This document shows positions 1 to 6,951 of a stretch of 7,071 nucleotides of DNA, one piece after another. The translations under genes were made by a program, and so were the position numbers. The stretch's first letter is position 1. Every line of letters starts with the position of its first letter. The notes below the pieces were generated by a model that saw only the letters and a program-made list of their open reading frames with translations, ran no database searches and was not told the origin of the DNA. The DNA is taken from positions 1 through 7,071 of the forward strand of contig PHCL01000070.1 in NCBI GenBank assembly GCA_002842195.1, in the 5' to 3' direction. This DNA comes from Betaproteobacteria bacterium HGW-Betaproteobacteria-20 (GTDB lineage: Bacteria > Pseudomonadota > Gammaproteobacteria > Burkholderiales > Methylophilaceae).

Positions 1-48
1 GGGTTTGCTTAATGCCGCAGCTTGTAATGGATTGATTTTTGACATCAT
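1..48 (-). CDS. Possible 5' end of a leftward gene, cut by the window edge
   Basis: Reading leftward, two consecutive ATG codons (46-48 and 43-45) open a frame with no stop up to the window edge. It gives about 16 residues beginning MMSKINPLQAAALSKP. An AGGA at 53-56 lies 4 nt before the first ATG and 7 nt before the second, so the second ATG has the better ribosome-binding spacing. A TATAAA that could act as a -10 box sits in the inverted repeat just upstream. I do not recognise the protein and 16 residues are too few to assign a family. The competing reading is that the opposite strand carries the last 16 codons of a rightward gene ending at a TAG at 50-52, which would converge on ppx. I prefer the leftward reading because of the ribosome-binding site, but not strongly. 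Confidence 0.35.
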   Translation of the reverse strand, partial: MMSKINPLQAAALSKP

Positions 49-56
49 TTAGTCCT

Positions 57-91
57 AATTAAACGGTATAAACAGTTTATACCGTTTAATT
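57..91. repeat. Perfect 16-bp inverted repeat with 3-nt loop (terminator or operator)
   Basis: The left arm AATTAAACGGTATAAA (57-72) is the exact reverse complement of the right arm (76-91), separated by CAG. The hairpin lies 33 bp past the ppx stop codon, so it could end ppx transcription. The A-rich outer arm pairing with a U-rich outer arm suits a two-way terminator. Against this, the stem is mostly AT with only a CGG core, and no U-run extends beyond the stem in either direction. Alternatively it is an operator: read leftward, the repeat contains TATAAA (76-81) at a plausible -10 distance from the AGGA and ATG of the candidate gene at 1-48. The sequence shows the symmetry; either function is inference. 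Confidence 0.75.
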
Positions 92-124
92 GGCTTTGCA
101 AATGAACTTTTTATGACAAAAGTG

Positions 125-1645
125 TTACAAAATATCCACTTCAAATTGCCAGTTTATTTTTTGCCAGGCCAAGGTTTCCTCATCTAACAAATAATAAGAT
201 TGCGGATATTTAGCAGGCCAGGATTCTGGCAGTGTTAGTCTGACGGTGTTGTTGATATAGTTAAGCTGAAATCCGCGTAGATTAGGCGTTTGGCGCGCAT
301 GACATAAAATAACAGCCAAGCGTAAACAGAGTAATTGCATGACAAATATGCGGTCAGAAAAATCAGCTTCTAAACGCTTCAGTTTACCTCTGTGACCCAA
401 TATCAATAGGCTTAAGCAATGCAACTCACTTTGAGAAAAGCCGGCCGGCTCCGTATGTTCCAGTATATAAGCGCCATGAATATGTGCATCAATCGGTGAA
501 ACAATACAGCCAATTTCATGCAGCAAGCCCGCCCAACGCAATTTACGCGCATGTGCCTGCTGTTCGCCATCGGCAAATTGAATATCCTTGCTTACTTTTT
601 CAAATAGTTTTTCTGCAACTTCAGCGATTGTTTCTGCATGCGTTTCGTCTACATCGAATTTACGTGCCAGACGCTGCACAGATGCATTGCGTAAATCTAC
701 CATCTCATTATCACGCGCGAGCATGTCATACAATAAACCATGCCTGAGTGCACCTTTGGCAACATTCAAGGTTTCAATGTTCAATGCATCAAGCACCCCC
801 ATCATGATAGACAAGCCGCCGGCAATCACCGGCTTACGATCTTCTTTTAACCCTAATAAGCGTATCTTATCCGTGTGTTTGGCGCGTAGCAGTTCTTCTC
901 GTAGCCAATACAGTCCTTCTTTTGTGATGGTGTCTACCGGTCTGCCATATTGTGCTAAAACATCTGCGATGGCGCCGACCGTACCTGAAGCACCATAGGC
1001 AATATCCCAGTGTTTATTGCTATATTGGTGACCTAAGGTATCGAAAATAGATTCAGCGGCAATTTCTGCACGGGTAAACGCTTTTTCCGTGAGTTCGCCT
1101 GTGCCAAAATGCTTTTGTGACCACGCAACCGAGCCTACATGCAGTGAGGCGGTGTGGTGCGAAGTAAAACCTTCGCCCAGGATAAACTCGGTAGAACGTC
1201 CACCAATATCAATTACCAGGCGCCGGTCATTCGACTGTGGTAAAAACCGGCTCACACCTTGGTAAATAAGGCGCGCCTCTTCAACACCTGAAATCACCTC
1301 CACATCAAACCCCAGTGCTTTTTTTGCAAGCTTGATGAATACCTCCCGGTTATTTGCTTCGCGTAGCGTTTGTGTGGCCACAGCGCGTACGTGCGAAGTA
1401 TCAAACCCTTGCAGGCGCTCACCAAACCTAGCCAGACATCGCAAACCGCGTTCAATGGATTCTGGGCTGAGGTTATGTTCTTCGTCTAAATCGCCGCCTT
1501 GCCTAACAGCTTCTTTCAGGTATTCCACACGTTGAATATGGCCGCTGTCCAAGCGGCCAATTTCCAGCCTAAAGCTATTAGAACCTAAGTCAATTGCGGC
1601 TAGCAAGGCTTTATCGATTGGGATGTTGTCGGTATTATTTTCCAT
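125..1645 (-). CDS. ppx: Exopolyphosphatase (Ppx/GppA family)
   Basis: Predicted to remove terminal phosphates from long inorganic polyphosphate chains in the cytoplasm; related GppA enzymes convert pppGpp to ppGpp. The 506 residues are close to E. coli Ppx (about 513) and align along the whole length by eye. The ASKHA-fold phosphate-1 loop DLGSNSF is at 19-25, the catalytic-region segment SGVEEARLIY at 119-128 (E122 corresponds to the E. coli catalytic Glu), the phosphate-2 loop DIGGRSTE at 146-153, and the nucleotide-fold loop YGASGT at 217-222. An HD-like C-terminal region follows, with RWAGLLHEIG at 370-379 and H388/H390. The third glycine of the usual GGGST is Arg150 here. The ATG at 1645 leaves 18 residues before the first motif, as expected, but has no Shine-Dalgarno sequence. 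Ppx versus GppA cannot be fully separated by eye; length and the HD region favour Ppx. No ppk is visible beside it. Confidence 0.95.
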   Translation of the reverse strand: MENNTDNIPIDKALLAAIDLGSNSFRLEIGRLDSGHIQRVEYLKEAVRQGGDLDEEHNLSPESIERGLRCLARFGERLQGFDTSHVRAVATQTLREANNREVFIKLAKKALGFDVEVISGVEEARLIYQGVSRFLPQSNDRRLVIDIGGRSTEFILGEGFTSHHTASLHVGSVAWSQKHFGTGELTEKAFTRAEIAAESIFDTLGHQYSNKHWDIAYGASGTVGAIADVLAQYGRPVDTITKEGLYWLREELLRAKHTDKIRLLGLKEDRKPVIAGGLSIMMGVLDALNIETLNVAKGALRHGLLYDMLARDNEMVDLRNASVQRLARKFDVDETHAETIAEVAEKLFEKVSKDIQFADGEQQAHARKLRWAGLLHEIGCIVSPIDAHIHGAYILEHTEPAGFSQSELHCLSLLILGHRGKLKRLEADFSDRIFVMQLLCLRLAVILCHARQTPNLRGFQLNYINNTVRLTLPESWPAKYPQSYYLLDEETLAWQKINWQFEVDIL

Positions 1646-1672
1646 AATTTTGTATATTGTTACGATTGATTA

Positions 1673-1689
1673 AAACAATAATATTGTTT
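1673..1689. repeat. 17-nt AT-rich palindrome in the ppx leader
   Basis: AAACAATA (1673-1680) and its exact reverse complement TATTGTTT (1682-1689) flank a single central A. It lies between the candidate ppx -10 box and the ppx start codon, where a bound repressor could block transcription. The symmetry is directly visible. An operator role is inference, and AT-rich intergenic DNA can give such palindromes by chance. Confidence 0.5.
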
Positions 1690-1697
1690 ATTTTGTA

Positions 1698-1703
1698 ATT
1701 ATA
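1698..1703 (-). promoter_or_regulatory. Candidate -10 box for ppx
   Basis: Read leftward, these bases are a perfect TATAAT, about 53 nt before the ppx ATG. Upstream at 16-18 bp there is only a poor -35 (ACTTTA-like), so a sigma-70 promoter is plausible but not secure. A second possibility is TTGTTT (1673-1678), a 16-bp spacer and TATACA (1651-1656), which would start the transcript almost at the ATG. No Pho box is visible. Confidence 0.35.
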
Positions 1704-1776
1704 GTTTGAAAGTTTGATGATAAAGTAGTATTAAAGTTGAATATTTGGCGCATCAACAAAGTGCATGCCCTGCGCG

Positions 1777-1785
1777 TGATAAAAT
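1777..1785 (+). promoter_or_regulatory. Extended -10 promoter element of hrpA
   Basis: TGATAAAAT fits the extended -10 pattern TGn-TAAAAT, with one mismatch to TATAAT. No good -35 is found 16-18 bp upstream, which is common for extended -10 promoters. Transcription would begin about 7 nt after the box, near 1792, only one to two bases before the hrpA ATG at 1794. The -10 is embedded in a 13-nt inverted repeat, GTGAT-AAA-ATCAC (1776-1788). The position fits a leaderless or nearly leaderless mRNA and explains why hrpA has no Shine-Dalgarno sequence. Confidence 0.5.
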
Positions 1786-1793
1786 CACACCCT

Positions 1794-4700
1794 ATGAATA
1801 CCAAGCAACTGAATAACAAGCAACCAGCTAACATCAAATTCCCCACGTTTAATTACGCTAATTTAGAAGCCGCAATGCAAACTTGCATGCAGGCGGATCG
1901 CTATGCGTTGCGTCGCAAGCTACGAGAGGTAGCAGACTGCCAGAAGTCAAAAGATGAAAAATCTGCGTTAAAAGCACAGCGTTTGTCGGCTGAAATTGCA
2001 CAAAAACTACGTGCATCACAACAAAAATTCGCTGCACGGTTTGCTAGCTTACCTAAGCCGGAATATCCGCCGGAGCTGCCGGTTAGTGGCAAAAAGGATG
2101 AGATTGCGGCCGCGATTGCGGGAAATCAAGTAGTGATTATTTGCGGTGAAACCGGCTCTGGCAAAACCACGCAAATCCCGAAAATCTGTTTGGAATTAGG
2201 GCGTGGTGTATCAGGTTTAATTGGTCATACTCAGCCACGCCGTATTGCGGCGCGCTCGGTGGCCAGCCGCATTGCACAGGAACTTAAAAGCCCGTTAGGC
2301 GAAGTTGTCGGCTATAAAGTGCGTTTTAACGACAAGATAACCGATTCCAGCTACATTAAACTGATGACAGACGGTATTTTGCTGGCTGAAACGCAAGGGG
2401 ATAAGTTTTTAAACGCTTATGACACCATCATTATTGATGAGGCGCATGAACGCAGCCTCAATATTGATTTTCTGCTTGGTTATCTGAAGCAATTATTACC
2501 GAAACGTCCTGATTTAAAAGTGATTGTGACTTCGGCCACGATTGATGCAGACAGATTTTCGCAACACTTTAATAGCGCCCCTGTGATTGAGGTTTCTGGC
2601 CGTACTTACCCAGTTGAAATTCGTTACAGGCCACTTGGCAAAGCAGGTTTTCGTGCCAAAGAAACGGCCGAGGCTGAGAACGCGCAGTTTGATTTAGAAG
2701 ATGAAACTATTTTTGGAATTGCCAGAAAGGCCAAGACCGAGGCGCGTTGGCTGGAAGAAGATGACGAGGAAGAGGCGATTGAAGAAGCCATAATGGATGC
2801 GGCGGATGATTTGCTACGCCTAAATACTGAAAACGGGCGCGATGGAGACATTCTGGTATTTTTGCCAGGTGAGCGCGAAATTCGCGATACCGCTGAACAC
2901 TTACGCAAATACCAGGGGCGTTCTGCCAAGCTGAAACATATAGAAGTATTGCCGTTGTTTGCGCGCCTGAGTATTGAAGATCAGCAGAAAATATTCAAGC
3001 CGCATAGCTCGCGCCGTATTGTGCTGGCAACCAATGTAGCAGAAACCTCGCTCACGGTGCCGGGCATTAAGTATGTGATTGATGCAGGTTTGGCACGGAT
3101 GAACCGCTACAGCACCCGCGCTAAAGTCGAGCAATTGCAGATAGAAAAAATTAGCCAGGCCGCTGCTAAGCAGCGTGCAGGCCGTTGCGGGCGGGTTTCT
3201 AACGGCATTTGTGTCCGGCTCTATTCCGAACAGGATTTTGATGGTCGCCCAGAGTTTACTGAGCCGGAAATTTTACGCAGTTCACTGGCCAGTGTTATTT
3301 TGCGTATGGCGGCGTTGCGGCTGGGTGACATTGCCGAATTTCCGTTTATTGAGGCGCCTTCATCACGCTTAGTTACCGATGGATACCAATTATTGCAAGA
3401 GTTGGGCGCGGTAGATAGTAAACGCCAAATCACGGAAATTGGTCTGCAGTTGGCTAAACTGCCGCTTGACCCGCGGGTTGGCCGCATGATTTTGGCTGCA
3501 AAACGTGAGAGTTGTCTTGCTGAAATTTTGATTATTGCCAGCGTGTTAAGCATACAAGACCCACGTGAACGACCGATGGATAAACGCGAAGCGGCAGATA
3601 ACGCCCATGCTAAATTTGCCGGTGAAGGCTCAGATTTTATGAGTTATCTGAAGCTTTGGGATTTTTACGACAATGCGTTAAAAACAAAAAAATCCAATAA
3701 AGACCTGCTCAATCAATGCCACAGCAATTTCTTGTCTTTTTTGCGTTTAAAAGAATGGCGTGAGTTACACGGGCAGATTAAGCAGATTACCGATGAGATG
3801 GACTTTAAACTTAACCAAAAGGAAGCCGGTTTTGAGCAAATTCACAAAGCTTTATTAGCAGGGCTACTCGGTAACATAGGCTTTAAAGATGGCGATAATG
3901 ATTCCTACGCAGGTGCACGGGGTATTCGCTTTTTTGTAGCACCCGGCTCAACATTGAAGAAATTGCGTCCAAAATGGGTGATTGCCGCCGAACTGGTCGA
4001 TACCAGCAAACTGTACGCGCGTTGCGTAGCGAAGATAGAGCCTGATTGGATAGAGCCTATAGCCAATCCAAACGGCTCGCGCGGTTTAACCGAGAGTCAG
4101 TACACTGACCCGCGCTGGGATAGAAAAATGGGGATGGTGAACGCCTGGGAACGCGTGTCTTTGTATGGTCTGACTATTATCCCCAAGCGCCGCGTGCATT
4201 ACGGGCCAATTAACGCTAAAGAATCGCGTGAAATATTTATTCGTGAGGCGCTGGCTAATGGTGAGTTTGATACAAAATCGGCATTTTTTGCTGCAAATGA
4301 GCGCTTAATCGCCGAAATTGAAGAGTTGGAGCACAAAGCACGTAGACAAGATGTGCTGATAGATGAGCATCAATTATTTGCATTTTATGATGCCAAAATT
4401 CCAGCAGACATTTTTCAAGCAGCTACATTTGAAAAGTGGCGTGAAGATGCAGAAAAGCTGAATCCTAAGTTGTTATATCTCACGCGTGATGACTTAATGC
4501 GCCACGGTGCAGATGCGATTACTGCCGTGCAGTTTCCGGAAAAAATGCTATTGGGCGGCGTGGAAATTACGCTGAAATATCGCTTTGAACCTAGCCATGT
4601 ATTGGATGGTGTGACCGCGACGATACCACTTGCCTTATTGAATCAGCTTGACCCCACATCAACAGAATGGCTGGTACCTGGCATGCTACGTGAAAAATTA

Positions 4701-5885
4701 ACCTATTTAATTAAGGCGCTGCCTAAGACTTTTAGGCGTGTCTGTGTGCCTGTACCAGAATTTGTGACTCACTTTTTAGAGCAAACAAAAATAGGCGAGG
4801 GCGCGATTAAGCAAGTGTTGGCTGCCCACATTCAGCATGTGACTACGCTAAAGATTTCGACAGATGATTGGGCAGAACCGACGCCGGCACATTTACTCAT
4901 GAATTTCAGCGTGATAGATGATGCCGGGCGTGAGTTGGCCATGGGCCGTGATTGGCATGCGCTTAAAAAACAACTGGGCTCAGCGGCGCAACTCACCTTT
5001 AGAAACACTTCACCGGATATTGAAAAAACAGGTTTAAAACAATGGGATTTCGGTGACTTGCCAGCAACCCTGAGCTTTGAGCGTGATGGCCTTAAAGTCA
5101 CCGGCTACCCGGCGCTGGAGGATGATGAAGATAGTATTTCGGTCAAGTTGTTTGATACGGAACGCGAGGCTACAATTAATCATCGCAAAGGCGTGTGCCG
5201 TTTGATGCGGTTTGAGCTAAAAGAGCAAATGAAGCAGCTGGAAAAAGGCTTACCTAACTTTAACCAATATGCGCTTATTTTTCGTAATGTCATTACGCCG
5301 GAAGATCTGCGTGAAGATTTGCTGCTAGCCATTGCTGACCGTGCATTTATTGGCGAGGATGACTTGCCGCGTACCAATGCAAACTTTATGAAGCTAAAAG
5401 CGCGTGCAAGAACGCGGTTGCCAGCGGTAAGCCAGGCCGTTGCAAGGCAGGCGCAAGCCATTGCGACAGAATATCAATTGCTGCTTACACAGCAAAGCAA
5501 AATGCCCGCGACGGTGAACAGGCTAAAACGCGATTGTGAACAGCAAATTGGTCTGCTCGTATATAAAAATTGCTTCAGTCAAACGCCATGGGAGCAGTTG
5601 CAGCATGTGCCGCGTTACTTAAAAGCATTAAGATTGAGAATAGAAAAACAACCTGCCAACCCAGACCGGGATGGTAAAAACGCTGCAAGCGTAGGCTTAA
5701 TCTGGCAAAAATGGCAAGATAAAATAAACGCGCTTAACCAGGCGCATTTGGATATTCCTCAGCCATTGCAAGACTATCGCTGGCTGATTGAGGAGCTACG
5801 CGTGTCACTATTCGCACAAGAACTTAAAACACCTTTTCCTGTCTCGATTAAGCGCCTTGAAAAAATGTGGCAAGATATTGGATGA
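1794..5885 (+). CDS. hrpA: ATP-dependent RNA helicase HrpA (DEAH-box, DEAH/RHA family)
   Basis: A cytoplasmic 3'-5' RNA helicase type. E. coli HrpA is linked to fimbrial mRNA processing and to rescue of stalled ribosomes. From the ATG at 1794 it has 1363 residues; E. coli HrpA has about 1300. Helicase motifs occur in order: GETGSGKT 118-125, HTQPRR 145-150, DEAH 215-218, SAT 247-249, ILVFLPGEREI 353-363, ATNVAETSLT 412-421 and QRAGRCGR 460-467. Then come the HA2/winged-helix region (about 495-590, LPLDPR 556-561), an OB-fold-like part (about 690-800) and the DUF3418 C-terminus ending with IEELRVSLFAQELKTPFPV, which matches the E. coli end, so the gene is complete. An in-frame TTG at 1737 would add 19 residues, but it lies upstream of the likely promoter and has no ribosome-binding site. 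An acidic stretch at about 317-342 sits in an enlarged linker between the two RecA domains. Confidence 0.96.
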   Translation: MNTKQLNNKQPANIKFPTFNYANLEAAMQTCMQADRYALRRKLREVADCQKSKDEKSALKAQRLSAEIAQKLRASQQKFAARFASLPKPEYPPELPVSGKKDEIAAAIAGNQVVIICGETGSGKTTQIPKICLELGRGVSGLIGHTQPRRIAARSVASRIAQELKSPLGEVVGYKVRFNDKITDSSYIKLMTDGILLAETQGDKFLNAYDTIIIDEAHERSLNIDFLLGYLKQLLPKRPDLKVIVTSATIDADRFSQHFNSAPVIEVSGRTYPVEIRYRPLGKAGFRAKETAEAENAQFDLEDETIFGIARKAKTEARWLEEDDEEEAIEEAIMDAADDLLRLNTENGRDGDILVFLPGEREIRDTAEHLRKYQGRSAKLKHIEVLPLFARLSIEDQQKIFKPHSSRRIVLATNVAETSLTVPGIKYVIDAGLARMNRYSTRAKVEQLQIEKISQAAAKQRAGRCGRVSNGICVRLYSEQDFDGRPEFTEPEILRSSLASVILRMAALRLGDIAEFPFIEAPSSRLVTDGYQLLQELGAVDSKRQITEIGLQLAKLPLDPRVGRMILAAKRESCLAEILIIASVLSIQDPRERPMDKREAADNAHAKFAGEGSDFMSYLKLWDFYDNALKTKKSNKDLLNQCHSNFLSFLRLKEWRELHGQIKQITDEMDFKLNQKEAGFEQIHKALLAGLLGNIGFKDGDNDSYAGARGIRFFVAPGSTLKKLRPKWVIAAELVDTSKLYARCVAKIEPDWIEPIANPNGSRGLTESQYTDPRWDRKMGMVNAWERVSLYGLTIIPKRRVHYGPINAKESREIFIREALANGEFDTKSAFFAANERLIAEIEELEHKARRQDVLIDEHQLFAFYDAKIPADIFQAATFEKWREDAEKLNPKLLYLTRDDLMRHGADAITAVQFPEKMLLGGVEITLKYRFEPSHVLDGVTATIPLALLNQLDPTSTEWLVPGMLREKLTYLIKALPKTFRRVCVPVPEFVTHFLEQTKIGEGAIKQVLAAHIQHVTTLKISTDDWAEPTPAHLLMNFSVIDDAGRELAMGRDWHALKKQLGSAAQLTFRNTSPDIEKTGLKQWDFGDLPATLSFERDGLKVTGYPALEDDEDSISVKLFDTEREATINHRKGVCRLMRFELKEQMKQLEKGLPNFNQYALIFRNVITPEDLREDLLLAIADRAFIGEDDLPRTNANFMKLKARARTRLPAVSQAVARQAQAIATEYQLLLTQQSKMPATVNRLKRDCEQQIGLLVYKNCFSQTPWEQLQHVPRYLKALRLRIEKQPANPDRDGKNAASVGLIWQKWQDKINALNQAHLDIPQPLQDYRWLIEELRVSLFAQELKTPFPVSIKRLEKMWQDIG

Positions 5886-5897
5886 TCAGTCCAAGTT

Positions 5898-5943
5898 GTT
5901 ACTTAGAATCGCTGTTACTTAGAATCGTCTTTATTTAGAATCT
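5898..5943. repeat. Three tandem 16-bp repeats downstream of hrpA
   Basis: GTTACTTAGAATCG occurs exactly at 5898-5911 and again at 5914-5927, a 16-bp period. A third copy at 5930-5943 (TTTATTTAGAATCT) matches at 11 of 14 positions. The third copy also forms TTAGA-A-TCTAA (5935-5945), a small palindrome. The array starts 12 bp after the hrpA stop and lies 67-112 bp before the next start codon. It could be a phased protein-binding array for the downstream gene or a simple duplication. Confidence 0.85.
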
Positions 5944-5948
5944 AAGCG

Positions 5949-5993
5949 GTTAAATATATTAATAAGTAGTTAAATATCAGGCGCTAAATTTAG
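5949..5993. repeat. 20-bp-phased direct repeat and 10-bp palindrome upstream of the transducer gene
   Basis: GTTAAATAT occurs at 5949-5957 and at 5969-5977, exactly 20 bp apart, which places both copies on the same helix face. Just after lies CTAAATTTAG (5984-5993), a perfect 10-nt palindrome. A related GTTAAAC is at 5997-6003. The block occupies the 60 bp in front of the ATG at 6010, where regulator sites would be expected. I cannot place a convincing promoter: TATATT at 5955-5960 with TTATTT 18 bp upstream is weak. Confidence 0.6.
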
Positions 5994-6009
5994 ACCGTTA
6001 AACTGTAAA

Positions 6010-6951
6010 ATGGCAATCAACCCAACGACCAATCAACCTATTGAAGCCTTTTTGCAGGAGTCTGACTTTCTGTCGCCACGCGGCGACAAGCTGATTAGTA
6101 TCAATATCAGTCGCAACACTTTGATTGCGATTATATTTTCGCTGATTATTCATGCATTGTTCTTGTCGTTAGTAGTGCCGCAGATTCAGTTTGATAGCGC
6201 TGCAGCGCCACTGCCCACCACCATGGAAGTCAGTTTAGCGCCACCACCTCCGCCCAAAATAATAGAACCAACGCCACCAGAACCGCCTCCTGAAATACCC
6301 GCAGCTAAAGTGGCGAAACCGCCGCCAAAAGTAATCACACAAAAGCCGCGCCGTAACGTAAAACCTGCTTTTACCGTACCAGAGGTGCTTGCGACGCCTA
6401 AGCCCAGCCCTGAAACCGTACCGCTCGAAGTGCCTGTAGCTAAAGAGAACACTCAAGACAATATCAGCGCGCCAACAGATATGGCCTCTTACGTTAAAGC
6501 CCGGCAGGCACAGCGGCAGGCTTTAGAGACCTATGCGGCCAGACAAAACGCAGAAGCTGTGGCGCGTGAAGTTGGCCCCAGCGCAGAGCAAATTAGAGAA
6601 GAAAGAATTAAAAATAATTTTAAAAACGGCACCAATGGCATCTTTGAAATTACCAGTTTGAACATGGTTGGGCGACGGGCAACTTTTACCTTTAAAGGCT
6701 GGACAAATGATTACAGTAACGCAAGGCGCGAATCGTTTGAAGTTGAAGCCAGCACAGGTCAGGACGTGCGTGTGGTGATGATTAGACGCATGATTACACT
6801 GATACGGCAGCATTATCAGGCCGATTTTAATTGGGAATCACAACGCTTGAGGCGCACGGTTGTTCAGTCTGCTCGCCCTGAAGATAGCGCGGGCCTGGAA
6901 GACTTTATGATGATGGAATTTTTTGGTGCTAATTATAAGAGCTATCAATAA
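6010..6951 (+). CDS. TonB/TolA-like proline-rich inner-membrane protein with an atypical C-terminal domain
   Basis: A 313-residue protein: cytoplasmic N-terminus (1-35), one hydrophobic segment (about 37-57), a Pro-rich stretch (about 77-145), a charged, helix-prone part (about 158-205) and a compact C-terminal domain (about 207-313). The membrane segment contains S44-x-x-x-H48, the signature by which TonB and TolA contact ExbB/ExbD or TolQ/TolR. The Pro-rich part mixes EP and KP units (APPPPPK, EPTPPEPPPE, KPPPK) like the TonB linker that crosses the periplasm. The C-terminus (FKGW 228-231, HYQADFNWES 268-277, SARPED 287-292) does not show the usual TonB ending, and I cannot name its domain. 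No exbB, exbD, tolQ or receptor gene is adjacent. It follows hrpA on the same strand after 124 bp. The ATG is the only sensible start (in-frame stop at 5971), though no Shine-Dalgarno is present. The gene ends with tandem TAA TAA. Confidence 0.85.
   Translation: MAINPTTNQPIEAFLQESDFLSPRGDKLISINISRNTLIAIIFSLIIHALFLSLVVPQIQFDSAAAPLPTTMEVSLAPPPPPKIIEPTPPEPPPEIPAAKVAKPPPKVITQKPRRNVKPAFTVPEVLATPKPSPETVPLEVPVAKENTQDNISAPTDMASYVKARQAQRQALETYAARQNAEAVAREVGPSAEQIREERIKNNFKNGTNGIFEITSLNMVGRRATFTFKGWTNDYSNARRESFEVEASTGQDVRVVMIRRMITLIRQHYQADFNWESQRLRRTVVQSARPEDSAGLEDFMMMEFFGANYKSYQ

Noticed and set aside
484..998. Rightward open frames inside ppx
   Set aside because: They overlap well-supported Ppx motifs on the other strand, overlap each other, and have no recognisable domain.
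1737..1793. TTG start giving hrpA a 19-residue N-terminal extension
   Set aside because: The extension overlaps the likely extended -10 element, has no ribosome-binding site, and the ATG at 1794 gives a product already slightly longer than E. coli HrpA.
2624..3134. Leftward open frames inside hrpA, including a Ser-rich one
   Set aside because: They lie opposite the conserved helicase coding region; the Ser-rich run is the complement of the acidic GAA/GAG-rich linker codons.
6186..6456. Two leftward open frames, one Gly-rich and one Arg/Trp-rich, inside the transducer gene
   Set aside because: They are the reverse-strand image of the proline-rich coding stretch (CCN codons read as GG-rich); no ribosome-binding site and biased composition expected of a shadow.
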